Positions 43,067-51,918 of a stretch of DNA of 64,000 nucleotides are shown here, piece after piece (position 1 is the first letter of the stretch; each line of letters starts with the position of its first letter). Below the pieces are notes generated by a model. That model saw only the letters and a list, made by a program, of their open reading frames with translations, was not told where the DNA came from and made no database searches. Origin of the DNA: Pseudovibrio sp000156235 (GTDB lineage Bacteria > Pseudomonadota > Alphaproteobacteria > Rhizobiales > Stappiaceae); contig NZ_DS996809.1 of NCBI RefSeq assembly GCF_000156235.1, forward strand, positions 186,001 through 250,000. Reading direction: 5' to 3'. The translations under genes and the position numbers were made by a program.

Positions 43067-45568
43067 ATGGCTCCTGGCAACAATAACGAACAACAGCCCA
43101 ATGAAAACCCTGCTCCAGACCATGAAAACTGGATACAGGCCATGGGGCAGGAGTTGAACCTGCAGTTTGATCCAGCGGATCTGGCAGGTGAGAGACCCGT
43201 TGGACAACCAGAGAACCAGGCCCCACCAGAGGTGCGGGTCAACGATGCCGATGTACAGCAGCCCCCTCAACCGGGCCAGCCCATGATGCCGCCGCTGGCT
43301 GTTCCCATGCAGAACCGCCCCAATGAGCAGCCTAAGGCAGGCAGCCGGATGCAGGTGGAGTACAAGGACAATGGCACCATGGTCATTGATCCCTACTCCG
43401 TGCCTCGCACCATCGCCACAGCTCATGGTGCAGGGCTGGATGGTGTGCGTCACGCCGTTTACGCGCCGACCAGATACTCAACCGATGTGGAAGGCAAGAT
43501 CACACCGCCGCTTCAGGGGGATGCTCTGGCACAGCAAGCTTTAGGCCGTGGTGGTACGGGATATCTGCAGACCTACCCCGACATAGAAGACGCTGTCATC
43601 AAGCGCCCTTACAGTTTTGGTGAGGGAGAGAACCAGCAGTTCCTTGGCATGGAGTCGATCATCCACGAAACGACTATCCTGTCTGCTCTTGGGGAGTTTG
43701 AAGGTGCCAAAGGCGTTGAGAACATCATCAAGGTGAAAGGTTCTGGCGTGACCGGTGGCGGCGAGCCCTTCGTGATTATGGAGAACCTGAAAGGCGGTAC
43801 GCTGGATGATCGTATTGCCAATGAAGGTCTGCCTCCAGAGCAGCTTGATCAGTTTGCGGAAGGGCTGCTTTCCGGTATTTCCTTCCTGCAGAACCGCAAT
43901 GTGATCCATCAGGATCTGAAGATCGACAATATCATGTTCCGTGATCAGGGCAGTGTTGAGCCGGTAATCATCGACTTCAACGCGGCCTCAGCCACAGAGG
44001 GGATTGCGGCAGCAACGGATGATTATGAGGAGTTCCGCTACGAGCGGGATGGCGAACCAAACATCCAGCCTCCGGAAAAGCAAGGCCAGCAGATCAATCT
44101 GGCCAAGATCACGCCAAAGGCAGATTCATGGACTGGCGGGCTTTGTCTGGCAGCGGCAGTGATTGGCAAGCAAAGCCAGCAGGCATTGGTGCAGGAAGCC
44201 AGACAGGCCGAGGGAAATCAGGCTGTTGTTGATGAAGCTCTGGATCGTCGGTTAGGCACTGCGCCTGAGCACATCAAAATGGCCATCAAAGGCATGATGC
44301 GGGTTGAGGTGGGCGAGCGCCTGACAGCTGAGCAGGCTCTTGCGCTGATGCAGCAGAACAACCCGAACTTTGTGCCGGAAGAGCAGCCTCAGGTACAGGA
44401 ACCAGAGCCACAGCCGCAGCCGCAGCCGCAGCCGCAGCCGCAAGAGCCGGAGCCACAGGAGCCGGAACCGGTCTATAGCGACGAGCCCAAGGAAGGCAGC
44501 CCTATTCGCGTTCAGAGAAAACGCAATGGCACTTTGGTGATTGAACCGGACAGTGTGCCAACAGGCATTGAGATGGTGCCTCAGCGCGGACGAGATGCCC
44601 GCCAGTATGGCAACCGCTATCGCGCAACACGGCACAGCCTGCGCATGAACCAACATGTTCCGCCCCCTATCGTTGATGGGGAACACGATCAACCGGGTGT
44701 TCTTGCCCATGGTGCAACAGGTGTGCTTCAAGACTTCCCAGAGATGGAAAATGCGGTTTTGAAGCGACCCAATGCGGTGCAGGTGGAAGCGGGAGAGCCA
44801 CTGACCTATATCGGCATTCCGCAGCTTTTACATGAAGCGAAAATCCTGACGGCACTGGCAGATTTTGATGAAGCAAAGGGCTACGAAAACATCCCTCAGA
44901 TCAAAGGCACCGGCATCACCGAACAGGAAGAGCCCTACATGGTGATGGAGAAGCTAAAAGGCGGAAACCTGACAGAGCGTATCCCAGAGGAACGTGGTAT
45001 GCCTGAGGAACAGGCCGAAGCGTTCGCTAACGGGCTGCTGAATGGTCTGTCCTTCCTGCATAAGCGCAACATCGTCCATCAGGACCTGAAGCCCGACAAC
45101 ATCATGTTCCGCGAGGAAGGTGATGAGGTGCCGGTCATCATCGACTATGACCTTGCCACCGCCCATGAAGGCGTGGCAACCGGTACAGGTGAAGGCGAAC
45201 CTGATGGGTTCGACCTGAGCGGCACCCCGGATATCATGCCGCCGGAAGCCAAGAACCCCGGCCCCAACAAGGAAAACCTGAGCGAGAAGATCGACGCGTG
45301 GTCCGCTGGAATCTTGCTGGTGACAGCTGTTGCCGGGAGCCGCACTGCAAATCTTCTCAAAGAGGACCTGACGGACTTCCGCAATGGTGCCAACACAGAT
45401 TCCAACCAGTTGCGCATTCTGCTGGAACGGCATCTGGCAGGTGTTCCACAAAACATGAAGGAAGCCATCATCGGCCTGCTCAAACTCAACCCCACCACCC
45501 GCCTCTCCGCAGATCAGGCCCTGACCCTGATCAACTATGCGAAGGATGGTCCGGGTGGTACTGGGTAG
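43067..45568 (+). CDS. Protein with two tandem eukaryotic-type Ser/Thr kinase domains
   Basis: From ATG 43067 (AAGAAGGG upstream) the protein is 833 residues without signal peptide or membrane helix. A Pro/Gln/Asn-rich leader (1-90) is followed by kinase module 1 (about 95-430), a Pro-Gln-Glu linker (437-469, with repeated PQ and EPEPQ) and module 2 (about 475-825), clearly a tandem duplication. Each has a Gly loop (GRGGTG; HGATG), the ATP lysine (VIKRP K179; VLKRP K566), helix-C Glu (HETTIL; HEAKIL) and a catalytic loop HQDLKxDNIMF with Asp 283 and 673. The HRD Arg is Gln in both. The DFG motif reads DFN (303-305) and DYD (693-695). Metal Asp is kept, so activity is plausible. No phosphatase, FHA or PASTA partner is nearby; it could be a secreted effector, but no secretion signal is visible. 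Confidence 0.85.
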   Translation: MAPGNNNEQQPNENPAPDHENWIQAMGQELNLQFDPADLAGERPVGQPENQAPPEVRVNDADVQQPPQPGQPMMPPLAVPMQNRPNEQPKAGSRMQVEYKDNGTMVIDPYSVPRTIATAHGAGLDGVRHAVYAPTRYSTDVEGKITPPLQGDALAQQALGRGGTGYLQTYPDIEDAVIKRPYSFGEGENQQFLGMESIIHETTILSALGEFEGAKGVENIIKVKGSGVTGGGEPFVIMENLKGGTLDDRIANEGLPPEQLDQFAEGLLSGISFLQNRNVIHQDLKIDNIMFRDQGSVEPVIIDFNAASATEGIAAATDDYEEFRYERDGEPNIQPPEKQGQQINLAKITPKADSWTGGLCLAAAVIGKQSQQALVQEARQAEGNQAVVDEALDRRLGTAPEHIKMAIKGMMRVEVGERLTAEQALALMQQNNPNFVPEEQPQVQEPEPQPQPQPQPQPQEPEPQEPEPVYSDEPKEGSPIRVQRKRNGTLVIEPDSVPTGIEMVPQRGRDARQYGNRYRATRHSLRMNQHVPPPIVDGEHDQPGVLAHGATGVLQDFPEMENAVLKRPNAVQVEAGEPLTYIGIPQLLHEAKILTALADFDEAKGYENIPQIKGTGITEQEEPYMVMEKLKGGNLTERIPEERGMPEEQAEAFANGLLNGLSFLHKRNIVHQDLKPDNIMFREEGDEVPVIIDYDLATAHEGVATGTGEGEPDGFDLSGTPDIMPPEAKNPGPNKENLSEKIDAWSAGILLVTAVAGSRTANLLKEDLTDFRNGANTDSNQLRILLERHLAGVPQNMKEAIIGLLKLNPTTRLSADQALTLINYAKDGPGGTG

Positions 45569-45677
45569 GTTGTAGCTGGTATCAAGTTAGGTGTTCGAAC
45601 TTAAGGGCCTCGCATTTAGCTGCTTGCTTGCGGGGTCTTTGCCTATGCATGGCATTTCTCATTGATGATGCCGGTTT

Positions 45678-46860
45678 TTACTCTGCAAAACTTTCGGTCC
45701 AAAACTGAGCAGCCTCCCAGTTTTCAAGGCCACCTAGTTTCCCTAGGTAGTTCCTAGCAAGTTCCAAATCTTTCTCAACATAGATACCAAGCCCGTACAT
45801 TACACCTAGCATCAGATTTGCTTGTTTAGGGCTATCCAAGAGACTTGGAACACTTCCACGTATTTTCCGGATATAAAGCGCAGGGCTTCCGAAAGGAGGG
45901 TTTGGGGGAAAAGAGAGTTTCTTTGCTTTTCCGCACTCAATCAAAAAAAATCAGACTTTCTCTCAACACTCCTGCATCAGTAGCCTCAAGAAATGACGCC
46001 ATCTGGTTATCTGAAGAGTTGAGAAATGCAGATGGCTTCATTTGAGAGATGAGTTTTCTCATAGGCCCAAAGCCAGTTAAGCCTGCTTTACAAACTGCAG
46101 CAATTCTTCCCTTCTTTGCAGCTATACGTGTCCACTCAGCTTTAGGATACTCCAGTAGATCTGCACGACTTACGGGATAATCCCAATCTCTTATGTTTCT
46201 AACGCTACCGAGCCGTTCCGCTGCCACTATGGATCCGCGCTGATATGCTTGCTTATACATTTTGATTGCATTGGCAATCATTGCGGCATCCTCTAGCACG
46301 AAACCCTGAACTTCCAGTTCTTCAGCATACTGGCGCAAATAGTCCGGATCATCGGTCTCAGCCGCAACTTTCAGAACTTCCAATTTCTTCTGTTTGTGGT
46401 TTGCCAGTATCTTCTCCACCCTCACAAAATACAAAGTATCAGCGAGAAGTAGATGCGAGGGGATATCTCCCAAACTCACATTTGCCAACAGGAGATGAAT
46501 TTTCGCACGTAGGATGTGTTCTAGGGTTTTGGAACGCGACGGAAGGGTCTTCGCTAAATTGAACCTTGCAACGACGTGGCCTCGTGCTTCTGCTTTTGTG
46601 AAATAGTACTGTGCAGTTTGGCGGTTCCGCTTAACTCCAAGCCCTCGGATGTGAAGCACACCCAAATTATTCAGCGCATCCAAATTATTGAAGACACTCA
46701 AATACCGAAAAACATAAAACGGTACCGTGTAGTTTCCGTTTGTCACGCTTCTCGCAGCCAACGTGTTCACATGGCGTGCGCCGTAAGGCGTTGCAATGAA
46801 AATGGGAACGGCAATTACTACAAATAAAATTGCGATCCCAAAACGGGAGAGTTTTGACAT
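45678..46860 (-). pseudogene. Sel1-repeat protein interrupted at an 8-base homopolymer
   Basis: From ATG 46860 (GGGA upstream) a frame with an N-terminal membrane anchor (GIAILFVVIAVPIFIATPYG) and Sel1/TPR-like repeats (DALNNLGVLHIRGLGVKRNR) ends at a stop at 45937-45939. The next frame, 45944-45678, continues with a typical Sel1 repeat (ANLMLGVMYGLGIYVEKDLE). The switch lies at eight T on the coding strand (A at 45943-45950). Removing one T fuses both into one frame of about 394 codons. The gene is therefore either frameshifted, phase-variable or affected by a homopolymer sequencing error. Sel1 proteins usually mediate protein-protein contacts. It lies convergent to the tandem kinase gene. 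Confidence 0.7.
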
Positions 46861-46985
46861 GCGTAATCCCAAAATGACTTAATAAACAATTTTAGGTTTA
46901 TGCCAGATGTCTTGAGGTAAACAGGCCAGAAAGCTATCGCGCTTAATTTTCCATGAACAGCATGACGAGGGATATCTTTGCCCCC

Positions 46986-47483
46986 CTACACCCCCAGCTT
47001 CACGACTACGTTGAGGAGTGTGTCGCGGAGGGATTGGACTTCTTCTTTGGTGAGGTTCTGGTAGATCACGCGGCGGTCGCCGGCCATGACGCTGTCCATG
47101 GCTTTTTCGACGGTGGCTTTGCCCGCTTCTGTCAGGCGCACGATTTTGCTGCGTTTGTCGGTGTCGTGGTCGATGCGCGTGATAAGGCCATCTGCTTCCA
47201 ATTGCTTGAGAATTTTAGTCATGCCACCTGATGTCATCAGCAGTGCGCGGTACAGATCACTGGGGGACATTTCCCAGGGCTCTGGGCGGCCACGCAGGGC
47301 TACCAGCACTTCAAAGGCGCCGTTGGTCAGGCCGTAGACTTCCAATTCTTTTGTGCAGTTCTGGTCAAGGATTTCGGCGAAGCGGTTCATGCTGAGAAAC
47401 AGCTCGGTTTCAACGGAGACAGCTTCCGGCCAGTTCTGGCGCATTAGCTCAAGGGCTTTGCCCATTGGGTAGGCTTTTGACAT
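46986..47483 (-). CDS. MarR-family transcriptional regulator
   Basis: A 165-residue winged-helix protein. The DNA-binding part is MSPSDLYRALLMTSGGMTKI, LKQLEADGLITRIDHDTDKR and SKIVRLTEAGKATVEKAM, with the wing D-x-R/K-S motif. GAGGATC precedes ATG 47483. It diverges from a PACE-type efflux gene over 102 bp carrying repeated CTATC/GATAG half-sites, so it most likely represses that exporter and itself. Confidence 0.9.
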   Translation of the reverse strand: MSKAYPMGKALELMRQNWPEAVSVETELFLSMNRFAEILDQNCTKELEVYGLTNGAFEVLVALRGRPEPWEMSPSDLYRALLMTSGGMTKILKQLEADGLITRIDHDTDKRSKIVRLTEAGKATVEKAMDSVMAGDRRVIYQNLTKEEVQSLRDTLLNVVVKLGV

Positions 47484-47534
47484 GAGATCCTCATCACAAC
47501 TCTACCGGTTTTCTAAATTAAACCTTGCCAGAAA

Positions 47535-47578
47535 GATAGTTTGAATATATCTATCCAGAAAGCTACTTAGATAGATAG
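47535..47578. promoter_or_regulatory. Probable MarR operators
   Basis: Inverted half-sites GATAG (47535-47539), CTATC (47551-47555), GATAG (47570-47574) and GATAG (47574-47578), with TATCTATC (47548-47555) facing GATAGATA (47570-47577). They fill the space just before the efflux gene start at 47586. Confidence 0.6.
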
Positions 47579-47585
47579 GTGTGGC

Positions 47586-48011
47586 ATGAGAAGTTTCTGG
47601 GACAGAGTTCGGCACTCCGTGCTGTTTGAAGGGATTGCTCTTTCAATCGTTGCGGTGTTCGGAAGCTGGATTACGGGTCATTCTCTCGCAGAGATCGGTG
47701 TTCTCGGACTGATCATGTCCCTGATCGCCATGGGCTGGAACTTTGTTTACAACTGGCTCTTCGACAATTGGTATGTGGCCAACCGTGGTACCCAGCCAAG
47801 AACCATCGCCCTGCGCGTTGTGCATGCGATCCTGTTTGAAGCCGGACTGCTCGGCTTCGGCATCGTTGCAATCATGTGGTGGTTGCAGATGAATTTCATT
47901 CAGGCATTGCTGCTTGATATCGGCTTTGCGGTGTTCTTTCTGGTTTACGCCTTCGTCTACAACTGGGCTTACGATCTGGTGTTCCCGGTGCCAACGACAG
48001 AGGCGGCCTGA
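47586..48011 (+). CDS. PACE-family efflux transporter
   Basis: A 141-residue inner-membrane protein of four helices in two bacterial transmembrane pair (BTP) repeats: RVRHSVLFEGIALSIVAVFG then GWNFVYNWLFDNWYV, and RVVHAILFEAGLLGFGIVAI then YAFVYNWAYDLVFPVP. The buried Glu in each LFE motif and the FVYNW motifs are PACE hallmarks; these proton-coupled exporters handle chlorhexidine-type biocides and polyamines. It is the only gene after the divergent MarR control region and is followed by a strong terminator. Confidence 0.93.
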   Translation: MRSFWDRVRHSVLFEGIALSIVAVFGSWITGHSLAEIGVLGLIMSLIAMGWNFVYNWLFDNWYVANRGTQPRTIALRVVHAILFEAGLLGFGIVAIMWWLQMNFIQALLLDIGFAVFFLVYAFVYNWAYDLVFPVPTTEAA

Positions 48012-48038
48012 AAGCACGACGCTGACATATAAACGCAA

Positions 48039-48071
48039 GAAAAGCCGGAATAACGCAAATTCCGGCTTTTC
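48039..48071. terminator. Bidirectional terminator between the PACE gene and paaE
   Basis: A 13-bp stem GAAAAGCCGGAAT / ATTCCGGCTTTTC with a seven-base loop and A/T-rich flanks on both sides suits the two convergent genes. Confidence 0.85.
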
Positions 48072-48105
48072 CTTTCAAACCAACGCAAACAGGTGGTTTG
48101 TCTGA

Positions 48106-49188
48106 TCAGATGTCGTCGTAATCGACTGTGACATCATCTGTTTTTGGTCTGGATTGGCAGGTGAGCACGTAGCCTGCTTCGATTTCCCATGGTTCCAGAG
48201 AATAGTTCACGGCCATGTCCACTTCGCCAGAAACGACCTTCGCACGGCAGGTGCAGCACATTCCGCCCTTACAGGAGAATGGTGCCTCAATGCCTGCGCG
48301 CAGAGCGCCGTCAATGATGGTCTCGCCCGGCTCCAACGTGATGTCGTGACGGGCTCCGTCGACAATCATGGAGACTTTGGCGTTGTGGTCTACAGCGCTG
48401 GAATCCTTGGCTTTATGGGCTGCGTGTGGATCGCCGCCGTCTGCTGGAACGAACAGCTCGTTATGGATGTGATCCAGCGGGATGCCGTGGTTCTGGCAGG
48501 TCTGCTTGGCTGCCTCAATCATGTCGCCGGGACCGCAGAGGAACACGTGGTCGATGCTGTTTTCACCGACAGTCTTGGTGATGAATTCCTCAATCTTTTC
48601 AGATGTTAAACGACCATTGAAGAGGTTCAGTTCCTGCTCTTCGCGGGACAGAACATGATAGACACTCAGGCGATCAAGGAAGCGGTCCTTCAGGTCGTCC
48701 AGCTGGTCCTTGAAAATCACGCTCTGAGAGTTCTTGTTGCCATAGAACAGGAAGAAATGGCTGTTCGGCTCATCTTCCAGCACCGCCTGCACCATGGACA
48801 TGATCGGCGTGATGCCGGACCCTGCTGCGAAAGCGGCGTAAACCCTTGCATCTTCAGTGGTTCCTCGTGGCAGATTGAAACGGCCCATTGGGGTCATCAC
48901 GTCAATCTCGTTGCCAACAGCCACATGGTCGAGCGCGAAACTTGAGAAGCGGCCCCCCTCCACTTTCTTGATCGCAACGCGGATGTCATCGTCCTTTGGA
49001 GAGGAGCAAACAGAGTAAGAACGGCGGGTGTCTTCACCGTTGATAAATTCGCGCAGTGTGAGGTACTGCCCTGGAATAAAAGAGTAATCTTCCTTCAGGT
49101 CCGCAGGTATCTCGAAGGCGATGGAGACAGCCTCCTCCGTTTCCTGATGGACTGACTTGATCTTCAATCTATGAAACCGTGGCGACAT
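48106..49188 (-). CDS. paaE: Phenylacetyl-CoA epoxidase, reductase subunit PaaE
   Basis: From ATG 49188 (GGGAGGAAACC upstream) the 360-residue protein combines a ferredoxin-NADP reductase module (FAD motif RRSYSVCSSP; GSGITPIMSMVQAVL for NAD(P)H) with a C-terminal plant-type 2Fe-2S ferredoxin (CKGGMCCTCRAK with later LTCQS). It passes electrons from NADPH to the PaaA di-iron centre. It is the last gene of paaABCDE. Confidence 0.95.
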   Translation of the reverse strand: MSPRFHRLKIKSVHQETEEAVSIAFEIPADLKEDYSFIPGQYLTLREFINGEDTRRSYSVCSSPKDDDIRVAIKKVEGGRFSSFALDHVAVGNEIDVMTPMGRFNLPRGTTEDARVYAAFAAGSGITPIMSMVQAVLEDEPNSHFFLFYGNKNSQSVIFKDQLDDLKDRFLDRLSVYHVLSREEQELNLFNGRLTSEKIEEFITKTVGENSIDHVFLCGPGDMIEAAKQTCQNHGIPLDHIHNELFVPADGGDPHAAHKAKDSSAVDHNAKVSMIVDGARHDITLEPGETIIDGALRAGIEAPFSCKGGMCCTCRAKVVSGEVDMAVNYSLEPWEIEAGYVLTCQSRPKTDDVTVDYDDI

Positions 49189-49214
49189 GGTTTCCTCCCT
49201 TGCACCTGAACCGG

Positions 49215-49724
49215 TCAGATGCACTTGAAATAATCAAAAGGCTCAGAGCAATCGTTGCAGCGATACAGTGCCTTGCAAGCGGTTGAGCCAAATTCGGAAA
49301 TACGACTGGTGTTGGCAGAGTTGCACTTGGGGCAACGGACATGCTCCTCCCCGAACAAAGCCCGACGCGAGGCCTTGCCATTGGGTGGTGCAATTCCGTA
49401 AGCCCTTAGCTTTTCACGCGCTTTTTCTGAGAGCCAATCTGTGGTCCAGGCCGGATTGAGGACGGTTTTCACCTCCACCTTGTCAAATCCAGCGTTGAGC
49501 AGAGCTGCTTCAATATCGAAAGCGAACATGCCCATGGCCGGACAACCGGTGTAGGTTGGTGTGATGGTCACTTGCACAGAGCCATCCGCCTGCACGCGCA
49601 CATCGCGCAGAACACCAAGGTCCTCAATGGTCAGAACCGGCACCTCGGGATCCGGTACATCGCACACCGCATCCCAGGCTTTTTGGTCCAGTTCAGATCT
49701 CAGAATTTTCGCTGCAACTGCCAT
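49215..49724 (-). CDS. paaD: Phenylacetyl-CoA epoxidase subunit PaaD
   Basis: A 169-residue protein with an N-terminal MIP18/DUF59 domain (VPDPEVPVLTIEDLGVLRDV, ITPTYTGCPAM) and a C-terminal Cys cluster (HVRCPKCNSANTS ... CKALYRCNDC) likely to bind a metal. PaaD is needed for maturation of the epoxidase, probably in Fe-S or di-iron assembly. It follows paaC by 14 bp. Confidence 0.93.
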   Translation of the reverse strand: MAVAAKILRSELDQKAWDAVCDVPDPEVPVLTIEDLGVLRDVRVQADGSVQVTITPTYTGCPAMGMFAFDIEAALLNAGFDKVEVKTVLNPAWTTDWLSEKAREKLRAYGIAPPNGKASRRALFGEEHVRCPKCNSANTSRISEFGSTACKALYRCNDCSEPFDYFKCI

Positions 49725-49738
49725 GGGTTAGCTCCCGA

Positions 49739-50494
49739 TCACCACTGGGCTTGCGGGAACGAGCGCTGCAGGTACTGCATTGGCGACAGGATATGCCCCA
49801 GATGCTCGCTGTGTTCGCCCTTGCGGCCACCGGTTTGCATCCAGCTTTCAGTTGGACGTTCCAGATTGGCCCGGACCAGCACGGTGTTCACTGTCTCATC
49901 CCATAAGTGCTTGATAGACATGGGATCTACGGCAATGCCTTTTGCGACAAGCAATGATACAACTTCGTCACACTCGAACATCTCGCCGGTGTACATCCAG
50001 AGGAACTCCAACGCATCAGTGATGCGGTTGTGGCTTTCCTCGGTGCCGTCGCCCAGACGGATCACCCACTCGGCAGAATGGCGCAGATGGTAGGCTGCTT
50101 CTTTTTCTGCCTTGGCTGCCAGACCGGCTAGCAGCTCGTCTTCCGATTTCATCATGGCTTCCCAGAAAGGATGCATGAACGCGGAGAACAGGAACTGGCG
50201 CATGATGGCATAAGCAAAGTCATCATTAGGCTGCTCAACAAGCAGAAGGTTGGTGAACTCGCGCTCAACCCTATGGAAACACAGGGCATCTTCGTCGCGG
50301 CCCTTACCTTCGATCTGCCCTGCATAGGTGTACAACTCGCGGGCATGACCGATCAGGTCGAGTGCAACGTTGGTGAGTGCGATGTCTTCTTCCAGGTGAG
50401 AAGCATGGCCACACCATTCGCTCAAACGCTGGCTCAGGATTGCGGAATCGTCTGCCAGTCGCATGCAGTATGTAAATAGTGCCGGATCTTTCAT
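49739..50494 (-). CDS. paaC: Phenylacetyl-CoA epoxidase structural subunit PaaC
   Basis: I chose ATG 50494 (MKDPALFTYCMRLADDSAIL) because GGAGG lies five bases upstream; a preceding ATG at 50497 is also possible. The 251-residue protein is a ferritin-like helical bundle: LIGHARELYTYAGQIEGKGR, MRQFLFSAFMHPFWEAMM, KEAAYHLRHSAEWVIRLGDG. PaaC pairs with PaaA as the non-catalytic partner, and key iron ligands are incomplete as in known PaaC. It follows paaB by ten bases. Confidence 0.93.
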   Translation of the reverse strand: MKDPALFTYCMRLADDSAILSQRLSEWCGHASHLEEDIALTNVALDLIGHARELYTYAGQIEGKGRDEDALCFHRVEREFTNLLLVEQPNDDFAYAIMRQFLFSAFMHPFWEAMMKSEDELLAGLAAKAEKEAAYHLRHSAEWVIRLGDGTEESHNRITDALEFLWMYTGEMFECDEVVSLLVAKGIAVDPMSIKHLWDETVNTVLVRANLERPTESWMQTGGRKGEHSEHLGHILSPMQYLQRSFPQAQW

Positions 50495-50504
50495 CATGGC
50501 CTCC

Positions 50505-50792
50505 TTACATATTCGCGACTTCGTCAGGGAGCTCATAGAACGTTGGGTGGCGGTAGATCTTTGAGGCTGTTGGCTCAAACATCTCGCCCTTCTCATCCGG
50601 ATCGTTTGCTACGATCTCTGCGGACGGCACAACCCAGATGGAGAGGCCTTCGCCGCGGCGGGTGTATACATCCCGCGCAGCTTGAAGTGCCATCTCTGCA
50701 TCTGCTGCGTGGACTGAGCCCGCATGCCGGTGAGACATGCCATTGCGCGCTCTGATAAATACTTCCCAAAGTGGTGTTGCTTGTTCGCTCAT
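50505..50792 (-). CDS. paaB: Phenylacetyl-CoA epoxidase subunit PaaB
   Basis: The real gene is 95 residues from ATG 50792 (MSEQATPLWEVFIRARNGMS) behind GGGAGGGCGG; the longer open frame upstream is not used. PLWEVFIRARNGMSHRHAGS and YTRRGEGLSIWVVPS are PaaB signatures. PaaB bridges PaaA-PaaC heterodimers in the complex. It is 13 bp after paaA. Confidence 0.95.
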   Translation of the reverse strand: MSEQATPLWEVFIRARNGMSHRHAGSVHAADAEMALQAARDVYTRRGEGLSIWVVPSAEIVANDPDEKGEMFEPTASKIYRHPTFYELPDEVANM

Positions 50793-50805
50793 GTTCCGCC
50801 CTCCC

Positions 50806-51789
50806 TTAAGCAGCTGATTTCTTTGCGGCTTGCTTTGCAGCGTACGCCTGCGCAGCCTCACGCACCCAGGCACCGTCCTCATGCGCCTTGATGCGGTCTT
50901 TCATCCGCTGCTTGTTGCAGATGCCATTGCCTTGAATGGTGTTGTAAAACTCGTCCCAGTCCGGTTGGCCGTGTTCCCAATGGCCTGTTTCCTCATTGAA
51001 CTTGAGGTCCGGATCCGGCAGCGTGATGCCCAGAACCTTTGCCTGTGGCACGGTCGCATCCACGAACTTCTGGCGTAGCTCATCGTTGGTGAAGCGCTTG
51101 ATTTTCCACTTCATGCTGGCTGCAGAGTGCTTGCTGTCCTTGTCGGAGGGGCCAAACATCATCAGCGCTGGCCACCACAGGCGATTAACGGCGTCTTGCA
51201 CCATCTCCTGCTGTTCTGCGGTGCCTTTCATCATGGCGACGAGAAGATCGTAGCCCTGACGCTGGTGGAAGCTTTCTTCCTTACAGATGCGGATCATCGC
51301 ACGGGAGTAAGGTCCGAAAGAACAACGACAGAGCGGGATCTGGTTCATGATGGCCGCACCATCCACCAGCCAGCCAACAGCCCCAACATCCGCCCAGTTG
51401 AGAGTTGGGTAGTTGAAGATGGAAGAGTACTTGGCCTTACCGCTGAGCAGTTGATCCACCAGTTCCTCGCGTGAAACACCCAGGGTTTCTGCGGCGGAAT
51501 AGAGGTATAGGCCGTGGCCACCCTCGTCCTGAATTTTGGCAAGCAGGATGGCTTTGCGCTTCAGGGATGGAGCGCGAGTGACCCAGTTTCCTTCCGGCAA
51601 CATGCCAACCACTTCAGAATGCGCGTGCTGAGAGATCTGGCGGACCAGCGTCTTGCGGTAGGCTGCTGGCATCCAGTCGTTGGGTTCAATCTTCTCTTCG
51701 CGATCAATACGGGCTTGAAAAGCAGCAAGCTTCTCTTCGTCCTCAACCTCGGCTTCGACAGCTGGGTTGTTCAATGCTTGCGTGTACAT
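50806..51789 (-). CDS. paaA: Phenylacetyl-CoA epoxidase catalytic subunit PaaA
   Basis: A 327-residue di-iron oxygenase. The four-helix bundle shows KIQDEGGHGLYLYSAAETLG and ICKEESFHQRQGYDLLVAMM, which supply Glu and ExxH iron ligands, and the CoA-ester binding region includes RCSFGPYSRAMIR. It epoxidises the aromatic ring of phenylacetyl-CoA. It is first in paaABCDE, 129 bp after paaX, with an inverted repeat in between. Confidence 0.96.
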   Translation of the reverse strand: MYTQALNNPAVEAEVEDEEKLAAFQARIDREEKIEPNDWMPAAYRKTLVRQISQHAHSEVVGMLPEGNWVTRAPSLKRKAILLAKIQDEGGHGLYLYSAAETLGVSREELVDQLLSGKAKYSSIFNYPTLNWADVGAVGWLVDGAAIMNQIPLCRCSFGPYSRAMIRICKEESFHQRQGYDLLVAMMKGTAEQQEMVQDAVNRLWWPALMMFGPSDKDSKHSAASMKWKIKRFTNDELRQKFVDATVPQAKVLGITLPDPDLKFNEETGHWEHGQPDWDEFYNTIQGNGICNKQRMKDRIKAHEDGAWVREAAQAYAAKQAAKKSAA

Positions 51790-51838
51790 AGGTTACGTCC
51801 CTCCCAAGAGCACACCAATGTTCGTCTCCGCTTCAATA

Positions 51839-51877
51839 TGTCACAGAATATCATTCTCACAAGTTTTTTCTGTAACA
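51839..51877. promoter_or_regulatory. Candidate regulator site between paaX and paaA
   Basis: TGTCACAGAA (51839-51848) and TTCTGTAACA (51868-51877) form an inverted repeat, 9 of 10 matching, separated by 19 bases. GAAT-ATC-ATTC (51846-51856) overlaps it. Wide-spaced inverted repeats are known for PaaX in E. coli, although that motif differs. Confidence 0.45.
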
Positions 51878-51918
51878 TTTAAGGGTGCATTTTAGGACAA
51901 TTCTAAATTCACTAATGA

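Noticed and set aside
44400..44480. Short-period CAGCCG-type repeat as a CRISPR or minisatellite
   Set aside because: It encodes the in-frame Pro-Gln-Glu linker of the tandem kinase and has no spacer structure.
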